A DNA stretch of 64,000 nucleotides, from positions 1,984,001-2,048,000 of the forward strand of contig NC_026501.1 in the NCBI RefSeq assembly GCF_000182925.2, written 5' to 3'. This document shows positions 26,001 through 38,937 of this stretch, piece after piece (the first letter of the stretch is position 1; each line of letters starts with the position of its first letter). The notes beneath the pieces are model-generated. The model was given only the letters and a program-made list of their open reading frames with translations. It searched no databases and was not told the DNA's origin. The translations under genes were made by a program, and so were the position numbers. The stretch is from Neurospora crassa OR74A. Taxonomy: Eukaryota > Ascomycota > Sordariomycetes > Sordariales > Sordariaceae.

Positions 26001-29000
26001 ACTCCCGTTTCCCGTGACTATAGTGCACCGGGTTCACCCGTCCGTCTGTCATGCCGTCCTGTCAACTGAAGGGAGGCGCCTCCGCACGGCACGGTCGCAA
26101 TCCTGTTTGATCGAGCAAAAGTAACCAACTCAAAAACGGTGGTCGCGTCCCTTGCTACACAGTTACCAAGCTCGAACCCCTTCATTGGGCGTCACTAGCA
26201 GCACAAACACCCTGTTCACCGCGAGTGTTGCTTACTCTTGTCTTTTAATCGGTGAAGTCCACTCTGCCAGTCCGCCTCGAGTGTCTCTCCGGAGATCGTA
26301 GTGAAGGGTCTAATGAATAAGATGCTAATATGACAGCTGAAAGCGAGATTACAAAGGCATTAAACCCCTCGGATCATGACATCCTCTTCTGTTCGTTTCC
26401 ATTTGGTAGTCCTAGAGGTAGACGTACTGCACCAGCACTCGATTTCTGAACCATAGCTCCTTCCTAGCATATCAATATCCCAGGTGCAGCTTTGCCACAC
26501 ACCCCGAAGTACCTGCCATTCCTCACACTGATGTATTTCATGGTAACGGTTGCGCCGAGCAACATTTCCATTTTCTATCACTGTATCCACAAGATACAAT
26601 CCAAGGTAAAAGACGGGAATACCTATCGTTCAACGGGTGATTCAACTGGGTTTTGATAGGTCCAACGAAACCAACAAGATTTGCTGGGTTCGAATTAACA
26701 CCAACGCAACGGCAAAGCCTACCAGCTGCTCAAAGTCAGGGCAGCTGGCATTTTACAGCAGCCACAGCAGTACAACAGCAAAATGGTAAACTTGCCTCAC
26801 TCGCACTTCCGCATGTCGAAAAACGCTGCAGAGGATTTGAAGATAGCGACGTTCTTCAGAATCCCAACACAATCGGATGCCTCTTGCTCCGGCCTTTCAC
26901 ACTGGTTTTCAGCGCACTGGAACGCCTCAGCGGCAACGGCCTAGCCAAACGATGGTAATTACGAGCCAACGAGACATTATCCTCCACACTCCTACTCTAA
27001 CGTAGGCTACAAGATACCTTCGCTCAACATATACTGCGTATATCCTGACGTTGAGAACCCGTTATTTGGCGAAATATCCTGATTGTCTTTCTCAGATCCT
27101 CCCTCTGCAACATTTCCCCGTCGCATATCCGAAGAGTCATGCCCCAGGATGCTGACGTCCACTAGCCCCAGATTCAGAACATAGTGAAAGCATCCTTGTC
27201 AGAGCGTCCCAACAAGCCGCTTCGGATCTCCACAATCACAAAAGGGGGACCACAAAAATGCAAGTTCCAGACTATTTTCGATACGGGGCCGTGTGTGCGT
27301 CGACTTTATGCCACCTGGTCTCTCGAGACAAGGTGTGAGAGATCTTGGACCACCCCCTCCCCCTTTTTTTTTTCCTTTTTTTTCCCTTAGGTGTTCCTCT
27401 CCCCTCGAGAATACCGACGATATGTCAACATCAGAGGCTGCCTCCCTGAACTATCCAAGCCATATGTGGTCTCGTCGCCGCCTCCAGATTCCCCGCCATA
27501 ATGGAATCGCGGCCCAGGACGGTTGCCGCCGCTCGATGCCTCCGAGGCAATGCACTCATTAGGTAGTCTACATGCTGCAACGCTTCCAGGGCCCCAAGGA
27601 TGGAGGGAGCCACCCAGGAATGGCGCAAGATTGCACTACCAGATTTTGACAACTTGGTTCCCGCCGCCATCGGTTCGGGCAGACCCTCCCCAAGAAAGTG
27701 GACACGCAGTGCTTACACTACTTACACTCCCTGCTAATGTCATGCCTCCCTTCCCGTTCCCGTTGTTGGCCCGTCTGCTGGATCCATAGGGACGGGTTCC
27801 AGGCCGGTCGTTGTAGGCAGTACTGGTACATAGCTCCTGACTCGTTTGGCTGACCTTGGTTCCCATATCTACATCGACGATAATATCTGCGAATTATCTT
27901 GCAGTGAATTCAAATGGCAAGGTGGAATGCTGTGCAGCCGCCAACAACCGGGCCTGTGGAAAAAGGGGGGGCTGCTTTCATCATTATTGCGAACAGAGGT
28001 AGAAACAATGCTCATATCTAAGGTATGCACTAAGACGAAACGTCTACGATTGGCAACCGTTGGGCCTTTTTCTTCTATTCCCCGGCCTCCTTCTAGACTC
28101 ATTCCGCTGTTGTCATCTTCCTCTGCACCTTGTTGCAATTTTGATAGCTCTTACAGGAAGTCGGAGGTCCGTGTGCGGAGAGGTAGCAATGTTGGGTTGG
28201 GTTGATGGCCCATGCGGATTTTTTACTTTCAAGCGCATCATTAGGTGCAGAGCGTCCACTGGGTGGCGGCGCTGGCGGGAGATTCTAGGTTGGTCACAGC
28301 TTGTCAGACACCCGCTTACCGTTCTGTAGCCATGATAACTCTTGGTTTCTCCGTCATCAATTACGTCTACAGCGCGGTGTGCTCGCAGGATCAGACTGAA
28401 CCCTGGCGGCGCCTAGAAACGGAACTCTTGGGTATTGGTGTAACGACACCCCGGCGGCTGGGCGCATGCACCGGGCTGTGTTTGCTTGCGATCCCATACC
28501 GCGACAAGTCCAAAGTGAGACGGGACGGGAGGCAGATTTTCACCCGGCAGGACACTGCGAATTGGTGAGTTGAAAGCAACCAGCAAGGCGCCAGGCCCAT
28601 GGCAAGGGTATGTACTGTGTGCCCAAAATTTCACATGTACTGTATACTTGTCGAAAAAATTTCGGTTTGCGCATTTCAATTTGGCGTGTTGATCGCTTGT
28701 ATGTTCCAAGATATCTTGACTGTGCTCCTGGTGTACCTTCTCACAGTCCATGAGTCTTTTTTGACCATGGATTTATCGCAGAGTTACGTCGAACAGCTTA
28801 TGGATGCCTTTACCGACCTCCCGGAACTGCCATATCGATCACAGTATATTGGTGCGTTCTAGGAGATATAAGTGTACGTTGATACCCTCAGCGAAGGACA
28901 ACTTTTTTTTGGGGGATTTGTTTGTTCATTCTACACACTTCCCGATGCTATGATACATCACCCAAGCTGCCGATTGTGGGTGTGGACGGTAGTTAGGTAT

Positions 29001-32000
29001 GGCTCCTGATTTAACTACATTTAAGTAAGGAAACAAGAAATGTCAAATGCGCCTTACACCGAGCGCCTGAGAAGCATAACTTGAACAAAGCTACAGAATG
29101 TGCCAGGTTCAAGGTAGCTCCTCACATACGTCAAGTATATTGCGCTGCAACCAAGTGTGGCCTCTTCGAACACTAGAAAGATGGATTACGAAGTAGGGAG
29201 ATGCTCCGGTTGCAGATGACCACCGCCGTGTTTAACAACCACCCAACCTCCTCCACAATCGGATTTTGAATTTACCTACCACCCCATCTATTCCTCCGTT
29301 AGACGACAAGCATTCTTTTACCGTTGCTTTCACTGTGAAAACGAAAGAAAACTTTTATCGCGTGGGTACGGCTGCTCTTACAGATCTCCATTGCGGTTAT
29401 GACATTGTGTACATGCAAACAGCATGTGTACGTGGCCGGAATGGCAGTAAGCCCTTCTGATAAAAACAAAGGCAGGGTGGCGTCCGGGATGATTCATCTC
29501 TCCCGTTCCTCGTTGCTCTGTACTGTTTTTCCCTAACCGATTTCTTGTTCCTGAATCTCAAGTGGCACATATGTACTGTTGTGCCTTGTGTTGGGGCCGC
29601 ACTCGTGATATTGTGTCATCTCTGAATGTCTTTTCTTTGTGTCTCGGGGGCGTTGGTGAGCACAGTGACGAAGCAGACCACACATGCTATATGCTATAGT
29701 TGGGAAAGTTGATTAAAAGAAGAAGAATATCGAAATAGTGAGTTGACGACCGACGAAGGTGAGCACTTGCACAGATCTTACATTCGTATCATTAGATTAG
29801 CATGTTTCATTACAATTCTCAGCAAGACTTGACATGTAGCTACTAATTTCTTACCTCTCGATGGTTAGATGACGGCCACCAAGCAAAGAAAGAGACCAAA
29901 CGTGGTTAGCGTCGCGGACACACGCGCAAACATCATCTTGGTCAATCCTGCTCGTAGTGATTGCGGAGGGCCAACACCTGCAAGTAAGCGGCACAGACTA
30001 AAGCAAGGCCTGCCCAGTTTGGCTGTGGGCGCGAGACCAAGTTGCTCTCTTGTTCCCCATCACGGCGCTTGTCTGAATGTCTGGCGGCTGGAGAAGGCGG
30101 TCTGCATGTCTGCAACCGGCTCAAACTGACCCAGCTAGGTAGCAACCTATCGAAGCTCAAGTCCCTGGTAGGTTTGCGGAGGATCGCGACTCTCGAGAGT
30201 GAGATTCCTTTATGTGTTGACAAAAGGTTATACTTAGGTCGCCGTTAAACAGTCACGTTGATGGACATCACATCTCTGGAGGGAGGGTTAGAGACAGAGG
30301 GTGATCATGATGCAGTTGGAAAGAAACTACACTAGAGAGGCCTGGCTCCTGGCTACTAGCGCGCTTCTTGGCAGTCACGTGCAGAAACAGTCCTGTACTC
30401 CACCATTCTTTCCGCTCAATTTGGCGGGCCTGGCGGGAACACCGAAAAAGAATGTGTCATTGCTCCGTCGTTAGTGCACCCACTTCGTCACGACACCCTG
30501 TCTCCCTATGTGCCGCGAGCATCGGTTAGGAGAGGGCGTGGCGTCAATTTTCTTTGTTTCTTGTTTCCAATCTCTCCTTTTCTGGAGATGACCATGGCCC
30601 ATCTGCTATCCCGGTATCTGGGGTCAGCCTGTCAGACCTCGTTCCTTCTACCCGGGGCTGGCTGGGCGTGTTCGAGGCGTTCAGGCGAAAGCGTTCCGCT
30701 ATTTGCGTTGATCCACTTCATCTGACTGGAGCTTTCACGTCCAGGGCGAGCCCCAGGTCCCGTCACGGCCCGTCGGGCCACGCGTGGGTGCTCGTCAGGC
30801 TCCATCTCCGTCTTCCTCTCCGTATTGAGAGCATCTCTTCGCCTAAAGTTGGTCTGTGTCGTATGTCGAGTCGGAGTTCTGCCCGGTAAGTGCATGCGGC
30901 ACTGTGTGATGAAACAGATACTGATTGGTGAAAAGCTGCCAGATATAGTACGTACACTACTTAGTCGACACAAAGGCCCGAGAACGCACACAGCGCACCA
31001 ACAGACTGGAAATCATTTTCTGCGTGAGCAACAAGCCACCAACTTATGGCGTCTTCTGGTTGACGTTCCAACGCCGTACCGACCACCGCCGGGAATTGCA
31101 ACGAAGCTCAGCCAAGACACGACAAGCCATTGCCCCTAGCACGTTACCTGACCGAGCCAACTTCGAGTCCGAGTTGGCGCTCAGGGCGCTGTGACCTCCA
31201 CGACCTTTTGTGCGGCCCACGCTGGCGCGGATGATCGAGCACCACAAGGTAGCAGAAACGTTGGAGTGCCCTGTTGGGCCACGTTGCATTGGGGGCCACA
31301 ACTGTACCTTCCCGTTCCGCTTCTTCCCGGGCGTGCTGCATGTCCGTCATTGCCTCTTCGCTGCAGTTTTTCGTCCTCGCACGGAGAGGAAAGAAAACTG
31401 TGTGTCTCGGCCGAAATGGAGATGGAGACTTCTCCCAAGATTGATGATGTACAGGCGGAAAGGAAACTACGGTATCGTATTTACGGGTAACGTAAATCGT
31501 GTCAAGTGAATGTACTTCGTAAAGCGGCCTTGGGTGGCTTGTAAGCCCGCGCCCGGGCAGCACTGTACCGTAGCACGCCGCGTGGCTCCTGTACGACCGT
31601 CACCACTACCATTCCTTCTCGCACGCCCGGAAACATACAGCAGACGGGCTATCCAGGCCATTCTCTGCTCATGCTCACAAAACAGGTATCTTTGCGATCC
31701 AGAGAACATTACACCGGCCGTGATCAGTGGTCAGAAGACTGTCTCCACGCGCCCCATGCGGAGCGATACTGTACTGCGTACAGTACAATGGCCTTGACGA
31801 CACTAGCGAGAAAGGCCCGATTTCGCTATTCCTCGCAGAAGCCCGAGAACCTCAGCTGCGACCGGGATGATGCCACCCTTCGTGGGGCTGTGTCGCACAC
31901 TACTGCAACCCGTCAAAACGTCAGCACCCTGCAAGAGATGTGATTGGAACACCCGGTAATAAGCGTTATCAAATTCCTGGTTCAGCGAGGAGCTTCTGGT

Positions 32001-35000
32001 GAAGACCACTGCAGGGAGAACGCGTTGGGACGTGCGGTAGGACGGACGGGTAAGAAAAACGGGCGGGTTCGCCCGCCGTTCAAGTGACGCGGGCAAGATG
32101 CGAGCCCATGCATATGGGGGAGTGTGTATCGCCGAGTCTCGGGGATGGTAGTCCCTGAAAAGATTTTTCTGGTCCCCGCCTCTTTACACGGTAGTCGTCA
32201 TGCATTCAAGCTGCGCTACGCCGTGCGGTACACCCTTCTGACACTCAAACCCCATGCGACGGATACCAGAGCGCCAGATGTGACGGAAAACCGTCAGCAC
32301 CACTTGATCACCTTTAATGAATGTCATGTCCAACAACCTTCGGCTTCACGCAGGTTTTCTTGTCGCAGTTCGATATTTGAGCAATAAGAGCCGTCACTCA
32401 GTCCAGGTCGACGAGTCACAGGCCAGCCGCTGTCCTTCTGGCCTCGTTTTTCCAGATTTGCAACCGATCAAGGTAGCAGAGAGCGAACGTTGGACTGTAC
32501 AGTTGTACGGGGATTGGCGCTCGTTTGCCTGGCTGATGCTCAACTCGAGCTGAAAGGTGGAGAGAAGACGCCAGTTCTCTAGCCCACCTGACTGAGGTCG
32601 TCTAGCGATGGATAGGAAAGAAAGCATGAAACTGGCAAAATGGTACGGTACCACTTGATGCGCATGCCACGGCAGTACATCAGAGGCAACCAGGAAGCGC
32701 TCGGACTTGCGAGGCAAAACGACCAGGACCTATCGGAGGATGCAATGCACCTTCTATCCCCATCCTGAGCGGACCGGACGGGTTAGTGAACTGTGACCAT
32801 GGACTAGTGTGAGGAGGACAGTTTCATCGATTGGTACCTAGGCTCCTAGGGCAAGAGACGGAAAGAGTCGCAGGCAAACGGCGGTGAGCTTCCGTCATCT
32901 CCGCCTGTCCATCACCCAGCATCCATGTAGTTTTTTTGTTATTTTTTTTTGTTTTGTTTCCGGCGCTTGCCATCAGAAGTTCCGCAATCGAACCTTTGAA
33001 TTGATATCCGATACCATAGCGGAAAGGGAGAAAAATAGGTGACTACGGCTGTGCGAGGAACCGAATGAACGGGAGGATCCCAGGTGCAGTGAGCGCATGC
33101 AGTCTACCTAGTGCATGTTGCTGACTATTTCTTAGAGGTGGCCAGAGCAAAGACTTTCTACTGACATCCTCGGCAAGAGGGGTCATGAGAGGTGATGGGG
33201 CAGATCTCAAACAATGGGGATCCTGGACTCTCACTCGCATGAGCGAGTTTTCGACGCATGGGGAGCCCAGTCATCTCACTGCTCATGAAGCCCAAAGGGA
33301 AAAAATTCCCATCGCAAGCCGCCCACCCGCCCGCCTGTTTCCCACCACTATCGTCTGGCTGAAGCTGGGTACCCGCCTACCCGGAGGTCGCCTGTGGTTG
33401 CACTGAAGGGAGACATGGCTTAATGCGGTATTCTTGTCACAGCAGGAGTTTGGCACCTACCGATGCGCTATGGGGCATCTCGGGTGCCATCCTCAGACCT
33501 GTCACTCAACCAAGGCAAGCGAGCGGCAGGCCCGAAATGTGAAATCTGACGGCTCCCGCTGAGCCGTCCGGAGTGGGCGCACGCGGGAAAATAGCATACA
33601 TGGCTACTTCCTTCTCTCGTGGTATACCAAATTTGTCAGCATAAGACCAGTTCGCCAGCCTGGGAAGCACACAAGGTCGAAATGGGAAGGATGAGTCTGA
33701 TGTTTAACGGACTAATCGATTAGGTACCCTCCATCAAATTTCTGGTGAAGCCCAACCGAAACTGTGAGAGTGTGGAAGGACAACACTGCAGGCGTCCGCG
33801 CAAAACCGTGCTACCCAGAGTTCCACACCACTCACTGGCACAATATAGACCTCGGTGAGTGCGGAAAGGTTGCTGGCGTTGGGAAAAGGTTCGGCGGCTC
33901 GGCTCGAGACGACGAAGAGGAGGAAACACTGGAAACGAGCGTCTTGCGCTTTCCGCCTGACTCTGCGGCAGGGAGACCGCATGTTAGAAACGGATCCCGG
34001 CCTCCTGAATCTGGTCTTCTGCCTTAATCGCTCGCTCGCCCAAGGCAATCAACCGCGTGTATCCCTTCAGCGCATTTGCATACAAGTGGCATAGTGACGC
34101 ATTACCACATCAATGGATCTATTTCGGCAGGTGTACAGACGGCCAGCGCTCTGCAGCAGTTGGTATGTAGTAGCAGGTACACAAGCAGTGAGGCCTAAAC
34201 GCAATGGAAGCAAGGTCACTGACTGTTTAGCTACCTATCACGACCTAACCATCCACTTGTGAGGCCTGCCCATCATGGTCTCCGTTAATGGCTAACATGC
34301 TGCAGTCATGGCCATGCTATTGGGTACGACAAGGAGAACGGCACTTTGCGGACATCCAAAAAGGGCCACTGCTCGGTTCCCCGTCTACTGTTTAATTCTC
34401 TTCCTGCAGGTGTTACACAGCAGTGTACAGGAAAAATAGGCGTGGGTGAATAGCTCAGGATGCAGTCTACTTAGACCGACTATACTAACTGGAGCGAGCT
34501 GTAGTGTACCACTGTTGAAGTACGGCACGCTTCTGCGGTTCTGCGCGTCCAGTGCCAGGGTCATATTCATACATTGCGTTGTGCGTGATGCTCTCTGTGC
34601 CATTACCAAGGCTTGCCAGAAGTGCAGAAACAGAGAAAACCGGATGACGGATTGGGACTCGGAACAGAACACGTCTTGCTAAGACGGGGAAAGAACGTAC
34701 GTCCCTTATAGCGAATGCTTTTGTTCGCTCACAAAAGCTCCCCAACTTCACTTCGTCCGACACGTCCGTCGGGTTGCCGTCACTGTATAAGAGGCGCCCT
34801 ACCATACCGGGAGCCTGGCCCCGAGCCAGGATTAAGGTACCGAGATCAACTGGAGAACAGCGTAAGTCCTATCGCAAGGAGCATCAGGGGCTGCTGGGCC
34901 GGATTCCATGTGCACCCAATCAAGACAAAAGCAAGACCCAAGGAGTCGGTCCTAGGCTTCTACGGACCGACGCGAGGGTCCATGCGATGCAGCTAGTGGG

Positions 35001-36840
35001 GACCGAACAATCCTCTTCCATTCAGTCGTCCCCATCGATCACTCAATCCCTTCTTGGCAGGTGGCCTTTCTTGGCTTCGTTCGCTTCGCTCCGCTCCGTT
35101 TCTTCGTTGGAGCCCAGCTGACTTGCGACCCGCTTCGTAATACCACGCTTCGTAACGGAAACGATGCGACATCGTATTGTGGTATACGTAAGTACGCACA
35201 TCAACAGGTATCGTACGACGGTTATTTTACAGTTTTTCTACTCAAAACGCCTTCGCTTTCTGCACGGTACCCGAGAACTCATCCGGCGGGCAGTACCGCA
35301 GTTCCCAAATTGCTGGAATCGCCGTGTTCTGACAGGCAAGACCACCTGATATGTCATGGTTGCTGTATGCGAGATGTCGGCGTTCACAACCCATCACATC
35401 GGTTCACAGCACCCTTCTTGGCTCCTTGAAACCGGAAGTTGACCAAGCCCATATCCTCTTGTTCAATGTGCTAACACGGTGGCACAAAATACATTCTACT
35501 CGTGGTACATCGCGGCGGGCTGCCGAAGTTGGCAAAGCAGTTGACAATCGCTCACACACATGTTGCCGTCGAGCTAACCTGTACATGTTACCACCAACCC
35601 TCCTACCTCACCAACGAACTTGACCAGGCTACATAGCAAAGCAATTCGAGTGCGCAGCGCGGCGGGGCAGGATCATGAAATAAATGTTGCCCTTTTGGGG
35701 TGAAGCACTAATGTTCCTTGTCTAGGTCCCGGTCCATTATGTGCTGCTGGTATTTCCATTTCACAAATAGGGGTAGTATCTGGACGCATAATGTACTGCG
35801 ACTTGCATGGATCTAGCTGACTACTAGTCTGGGCATGCTAACGAATCTCATTTGTTGATGGTACTGGTTTCATTGCTGCTCCCGGCGCCGGGAAGAAACG
35901 TCCTCTTCGTTTTTTTTCCTCTTTCCTTTTTTCTCCTTCGGCTTCTCTTCCATCTGACCTCTTATTGGGTGGATCACAAGTTTTAATAGGTTACCGAGAA
36001 ACCAACACCCTCCCTTCCCTAGCTCGATTCGTAGCTTTCTCCGTTTTTACGAACTGCCCCGGCTCTACTGTACTCCACACAAGTACGGCCTATTCTAGTA
36101 TGCTGCATAGATCGGATCATAGGTACCGTATTCCCTAAAAGTCATATGTGCTGAGAGGATGCCATTCCTTCACTGGTAAAGAGAAATACCGTCATACACT
36201 TTTGTTATGCGGTGGTCCTTCCCCCCTGGATTGCCAGTCATTTCTGCGCTTGAAGTGCTCAAGAAGTGTAAACTACGGAGTACCTATGGAGCATGTCTTT
36301 GCCAAAGCTCATCGGCTCGATCTGGCGTTGCCTCCATCAGTTACTACTTGTAAGCAACCGACGTGAGCGCTACAATGGCGCCTATGCACAGCCATCAGTT
36401 GGGATTTGGATATCATGTCTGATCGACTCCCTCTCGAGCCTCTTTTCATGATGAATCAATGCTAATTAGCTTGCCAGTCTCGCCATGTTCCGCAACGATC
36501 GGTGTATTTACAAATTTGGATTACTTTGCAGTGCCCAGGAATTAAAATACTACTCAACCCTCAATAAACAAGTCTTGTCAAAATGTGACGGTTCAAAGTC
36601 ATCGGACACGTGCGCCTGAAGTTGCACTTTGATCTTACCGACCCTACATTACATCTCGTTTGCAAAGTTGAAACCTCGAGTTTCTCTGCGGCCCTCTCGC
36701 TTTCTCCCTAAAACCTCGCTTGTGATACGACTGGCTGGGAGCCCTTTTCGATCCTGGAGGATCGAACGCACCCCAACGGCCGGTCACGTCGTCAGCGGGC
36801 ACCGCAGGTCAGCCAGCATTTTGGACAAAACCGGGTGCGG

Positions 36841-36876
36841 CGGGCGGGCGGGCGGGCGGACGGACGGACGGACGGG
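36841..36876 (+). repeat. (CGGG)4(CGGA)4 tetranucleotide repeat
   Basis: Four CGGG units are followed by four CGGA units and one more CGGG. The first half contains four GGG tracts spaced by one C, matching the intramolecular G-quadruplex pattern. The compound structure suggests a single G-to-A change spread by slippage. Confidence 0.95.
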
Positions 36877-37377
36877 AGTCAATACTACTGTGCCACCGTG
36901 TTGAGACCACGCTAGTCAAGCTAGTGTTCACGGTTATCAACCCGCTTGAAGCGGTCGAAGATGGCCAGAGGTTTTGTCTCGCGGCCGTCCAAAATAATGG
37001 TGGTGTGCGCACCACCTGGTTCACTACTGGAAAAATGAGCTGACAGACCTGGGCTGACTCCCCACCCGACTATATTAGCTCACATTTATATGGTGTACTG
37101 TCGGGTTTTCCCTTTTCATTCTCCCCGGAAAGTTCATCCCTTTTAGCTCCCCGAATCTCCACAGCTTGCCGCTTCCGCTTCTCCCAGATAGTGGAGTGAA
37201 GCGGGATCGTAAAGCCAGATGACGGCTTTTCTCCTCAACAGCAAGATGAAGCCTACACGACCATAGGATAGGCGCGAGTGCCGTCTCCGGTTATGCTGGT
37301 CAATCCGAAACTGTTTCTGGCTCCCCCTCCTCCTATGACACACTATGTACTGCAGTGATTGTGTTTTATTTTTCTTC

Positions 37378-37390
37378 AAAAAAAAAAAAA
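37378..37390 (+). repeat. A13 homopolymer
   Basis: A run of 13 A lies in the non-coding stretch upstream of the methyltransferase gene. Confidence 0.9.
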
Positions 37391-37767
37391 GAAATGGGCT
37401 CTGTAATATCTGATCATTCGGGTCGGGCGGGGGTGGGGGATCCCATTGCTGTAGGTAAGACTTAACCCAAAGATCAAGTGACGGATTCGGTTCACAGCTC
37501 CGGTACACGTTTCCTTCAGCTCGCGATGATTGTCGACCTTGGTCCCTTTTTTCCAAAGTCAATCACGTCGCTGGTGGACACGGAAAACGGTATAAATTGT
37601 GGATGTGATGGAGAGACTATGTCCGTACAACCGTTTCGCTTTGAGGAATTGGGAACCCTGGAATGCTTGTTAGCGCTAGGTCAGAAATCTGACCTTAGAT
37701 TACTGCCTAGGAAGGCACGTCGGAATTTGATCTCGGAAAAGACGTTGGTCAGCCCGACCTAGTGGTC

Positions 37768-37788
37768 TTTTTTTTTTTTTTTTTTTTT
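37768..37788 (+). repeat. T21 homopolymer
   Basis: A run of 21 T lies in non-coding DNA about 1.15 kb upstream of the methyltransferase start. It is the longest A/T run in the window and, as a poly(dA:dT) tract, could exclude nucleosomes. Confidence 0.9.
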
Positions 37789-38937
37789 GGCACCGCTTCA
37801 ACTTCAACCAGCCAAAGTCCTGATGGTGGCTGCAGCCTACAAGTAACCAAGTTCATCACGTTCTGCTTCTAAGATCTTTCCTGGATAATGGTTGAAGAAC
37901 ATTGGTGCTCTAGCGGTTATTGCCTGCCTACATCACAAATTGCTTACCATTCTTCATCCTCGCTTGAATTGCCAACCCGGTGTTATACGCATTGACACTC
38001 CCCGGGTGCCCCTTTCTCGCGGCCAATAAGATCCGAAGCGGCTACTCTAACCGTAGAAGTGTCTACGGATAAGGTGACTCACCACATATTACGGGACATC
38101 GCGCAAGAAAACGTTGGTCGTTGGTTTTGGGTGGGCCAGGACCGATCAACGCTGAGCCTGCTGAACTCTGTCATCGTCGACCCGTCAGCAAGCCCTTGAC
38201 AGGAGACCTTCAGTCCGGGGGTTGGTGTGATGGGCAATCTGCAATATGCGCATGAGCCATGAAGGTTTGCAGCTGTTTGCCAATGGCCTCTGTCATTTGG
38301 TATTATAGCATGGCACGCTGTACCGCCACGGCACGGCATTGAAAGGAGTTGAGAACATCGAAATGTCATAGGTGGACGATGCCATGCGTTCAACCACTGT
38401 CAGGCGCCCATCTGTAGTTTGACGGGGAAATTAGAAAGAAGTGTGCGAAAGCTGACGAGTGTTTGTTGGTCGCTAATGGGATTGCAAACTAGACGCTCGA
38501 GTGGTATAATCATAGTAGGGAAGCTGATCACGTTCACCAAATAGTAGTGTAGTATGTGCTCCGGACGGAGTCGGCTCGTTTTGGAAGCCGAAGCCGCAAA
38601 GGTCCGGCAGGCATGCCACTCCGTGTAGCGTACGAAGCAGGATGTAATGCGGTACTAGTAAAGACGACAAACGTTAGTTACCCCTAGAGGCCTTTTTTAA
38701 TTACTGTCATCTATTCGTAATTTGGCGTAAGCTTACATTCGATACGTGACCCTTACGGCAGCGGGTCGGCGGCAAAACCCGCCCGAATCCAACGGGCCCG
38801 GGCACGCTTTTCGTGATTCTCGGACGGCTTTATTAGACATCATATCCCGGCCTTCAACGCTAGGAGGCTACTGTAGCTACGATACTGTCAACCACATCGG
38901 CATAAACCAGACTATCGACGAGGCTACTTTGCCTACC

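Larger units (their letters stand above)
21846..38937. other. 17-kb gene desert upstream of the zinc-cluster gene
   Basis: Across about 17.1 kb I found no protein domain, no tRNA or 5S-like gene, and no transposon ends or coding remnants. Open frames are all near or below 200 codons; the longest (25048-25674 plus, 208 codons, opening with GTG) has no family resemblance. Composition looks close to the rest of the window and not AT-rich, arguing against a RIP-degraded repeat block. It holds the 5' flank of the zinc-cluster gene at the left and of the methyltransferase gene at the right. Simple repeats within it are listed separately. Weakly conserved or non-coding RNA genes could be hidden here. 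Confidence 0.55.

Noticed and set aside
26160-26200. Possible B-box of a tRNA on the minus strand (GGTTCGAGCTT)
   Set aside because: The B-box ends without the CC and no acceptor or anticodon stem can be folded around it.
31764-31792. Hairpin TGTACTG-CGTA-CAGTACA
   Set aside because: A 7-bp stem matches the general excess of GTAC palindromes in the window and is not tied to any gene.
37250-37285. Weak resemblance to the start of fungal 5S rRNA (ACGACCATAGG)
   Set aside because: Only about 11 bases fit; the following internal control region and stems are absent.
21846-38937. Possibility that the desert is a degraded transposon or viral block
   Set aside because: No terminal repeats, no transposase or polymerase motifs and no AT-rich RIP signature were seen on either strand.
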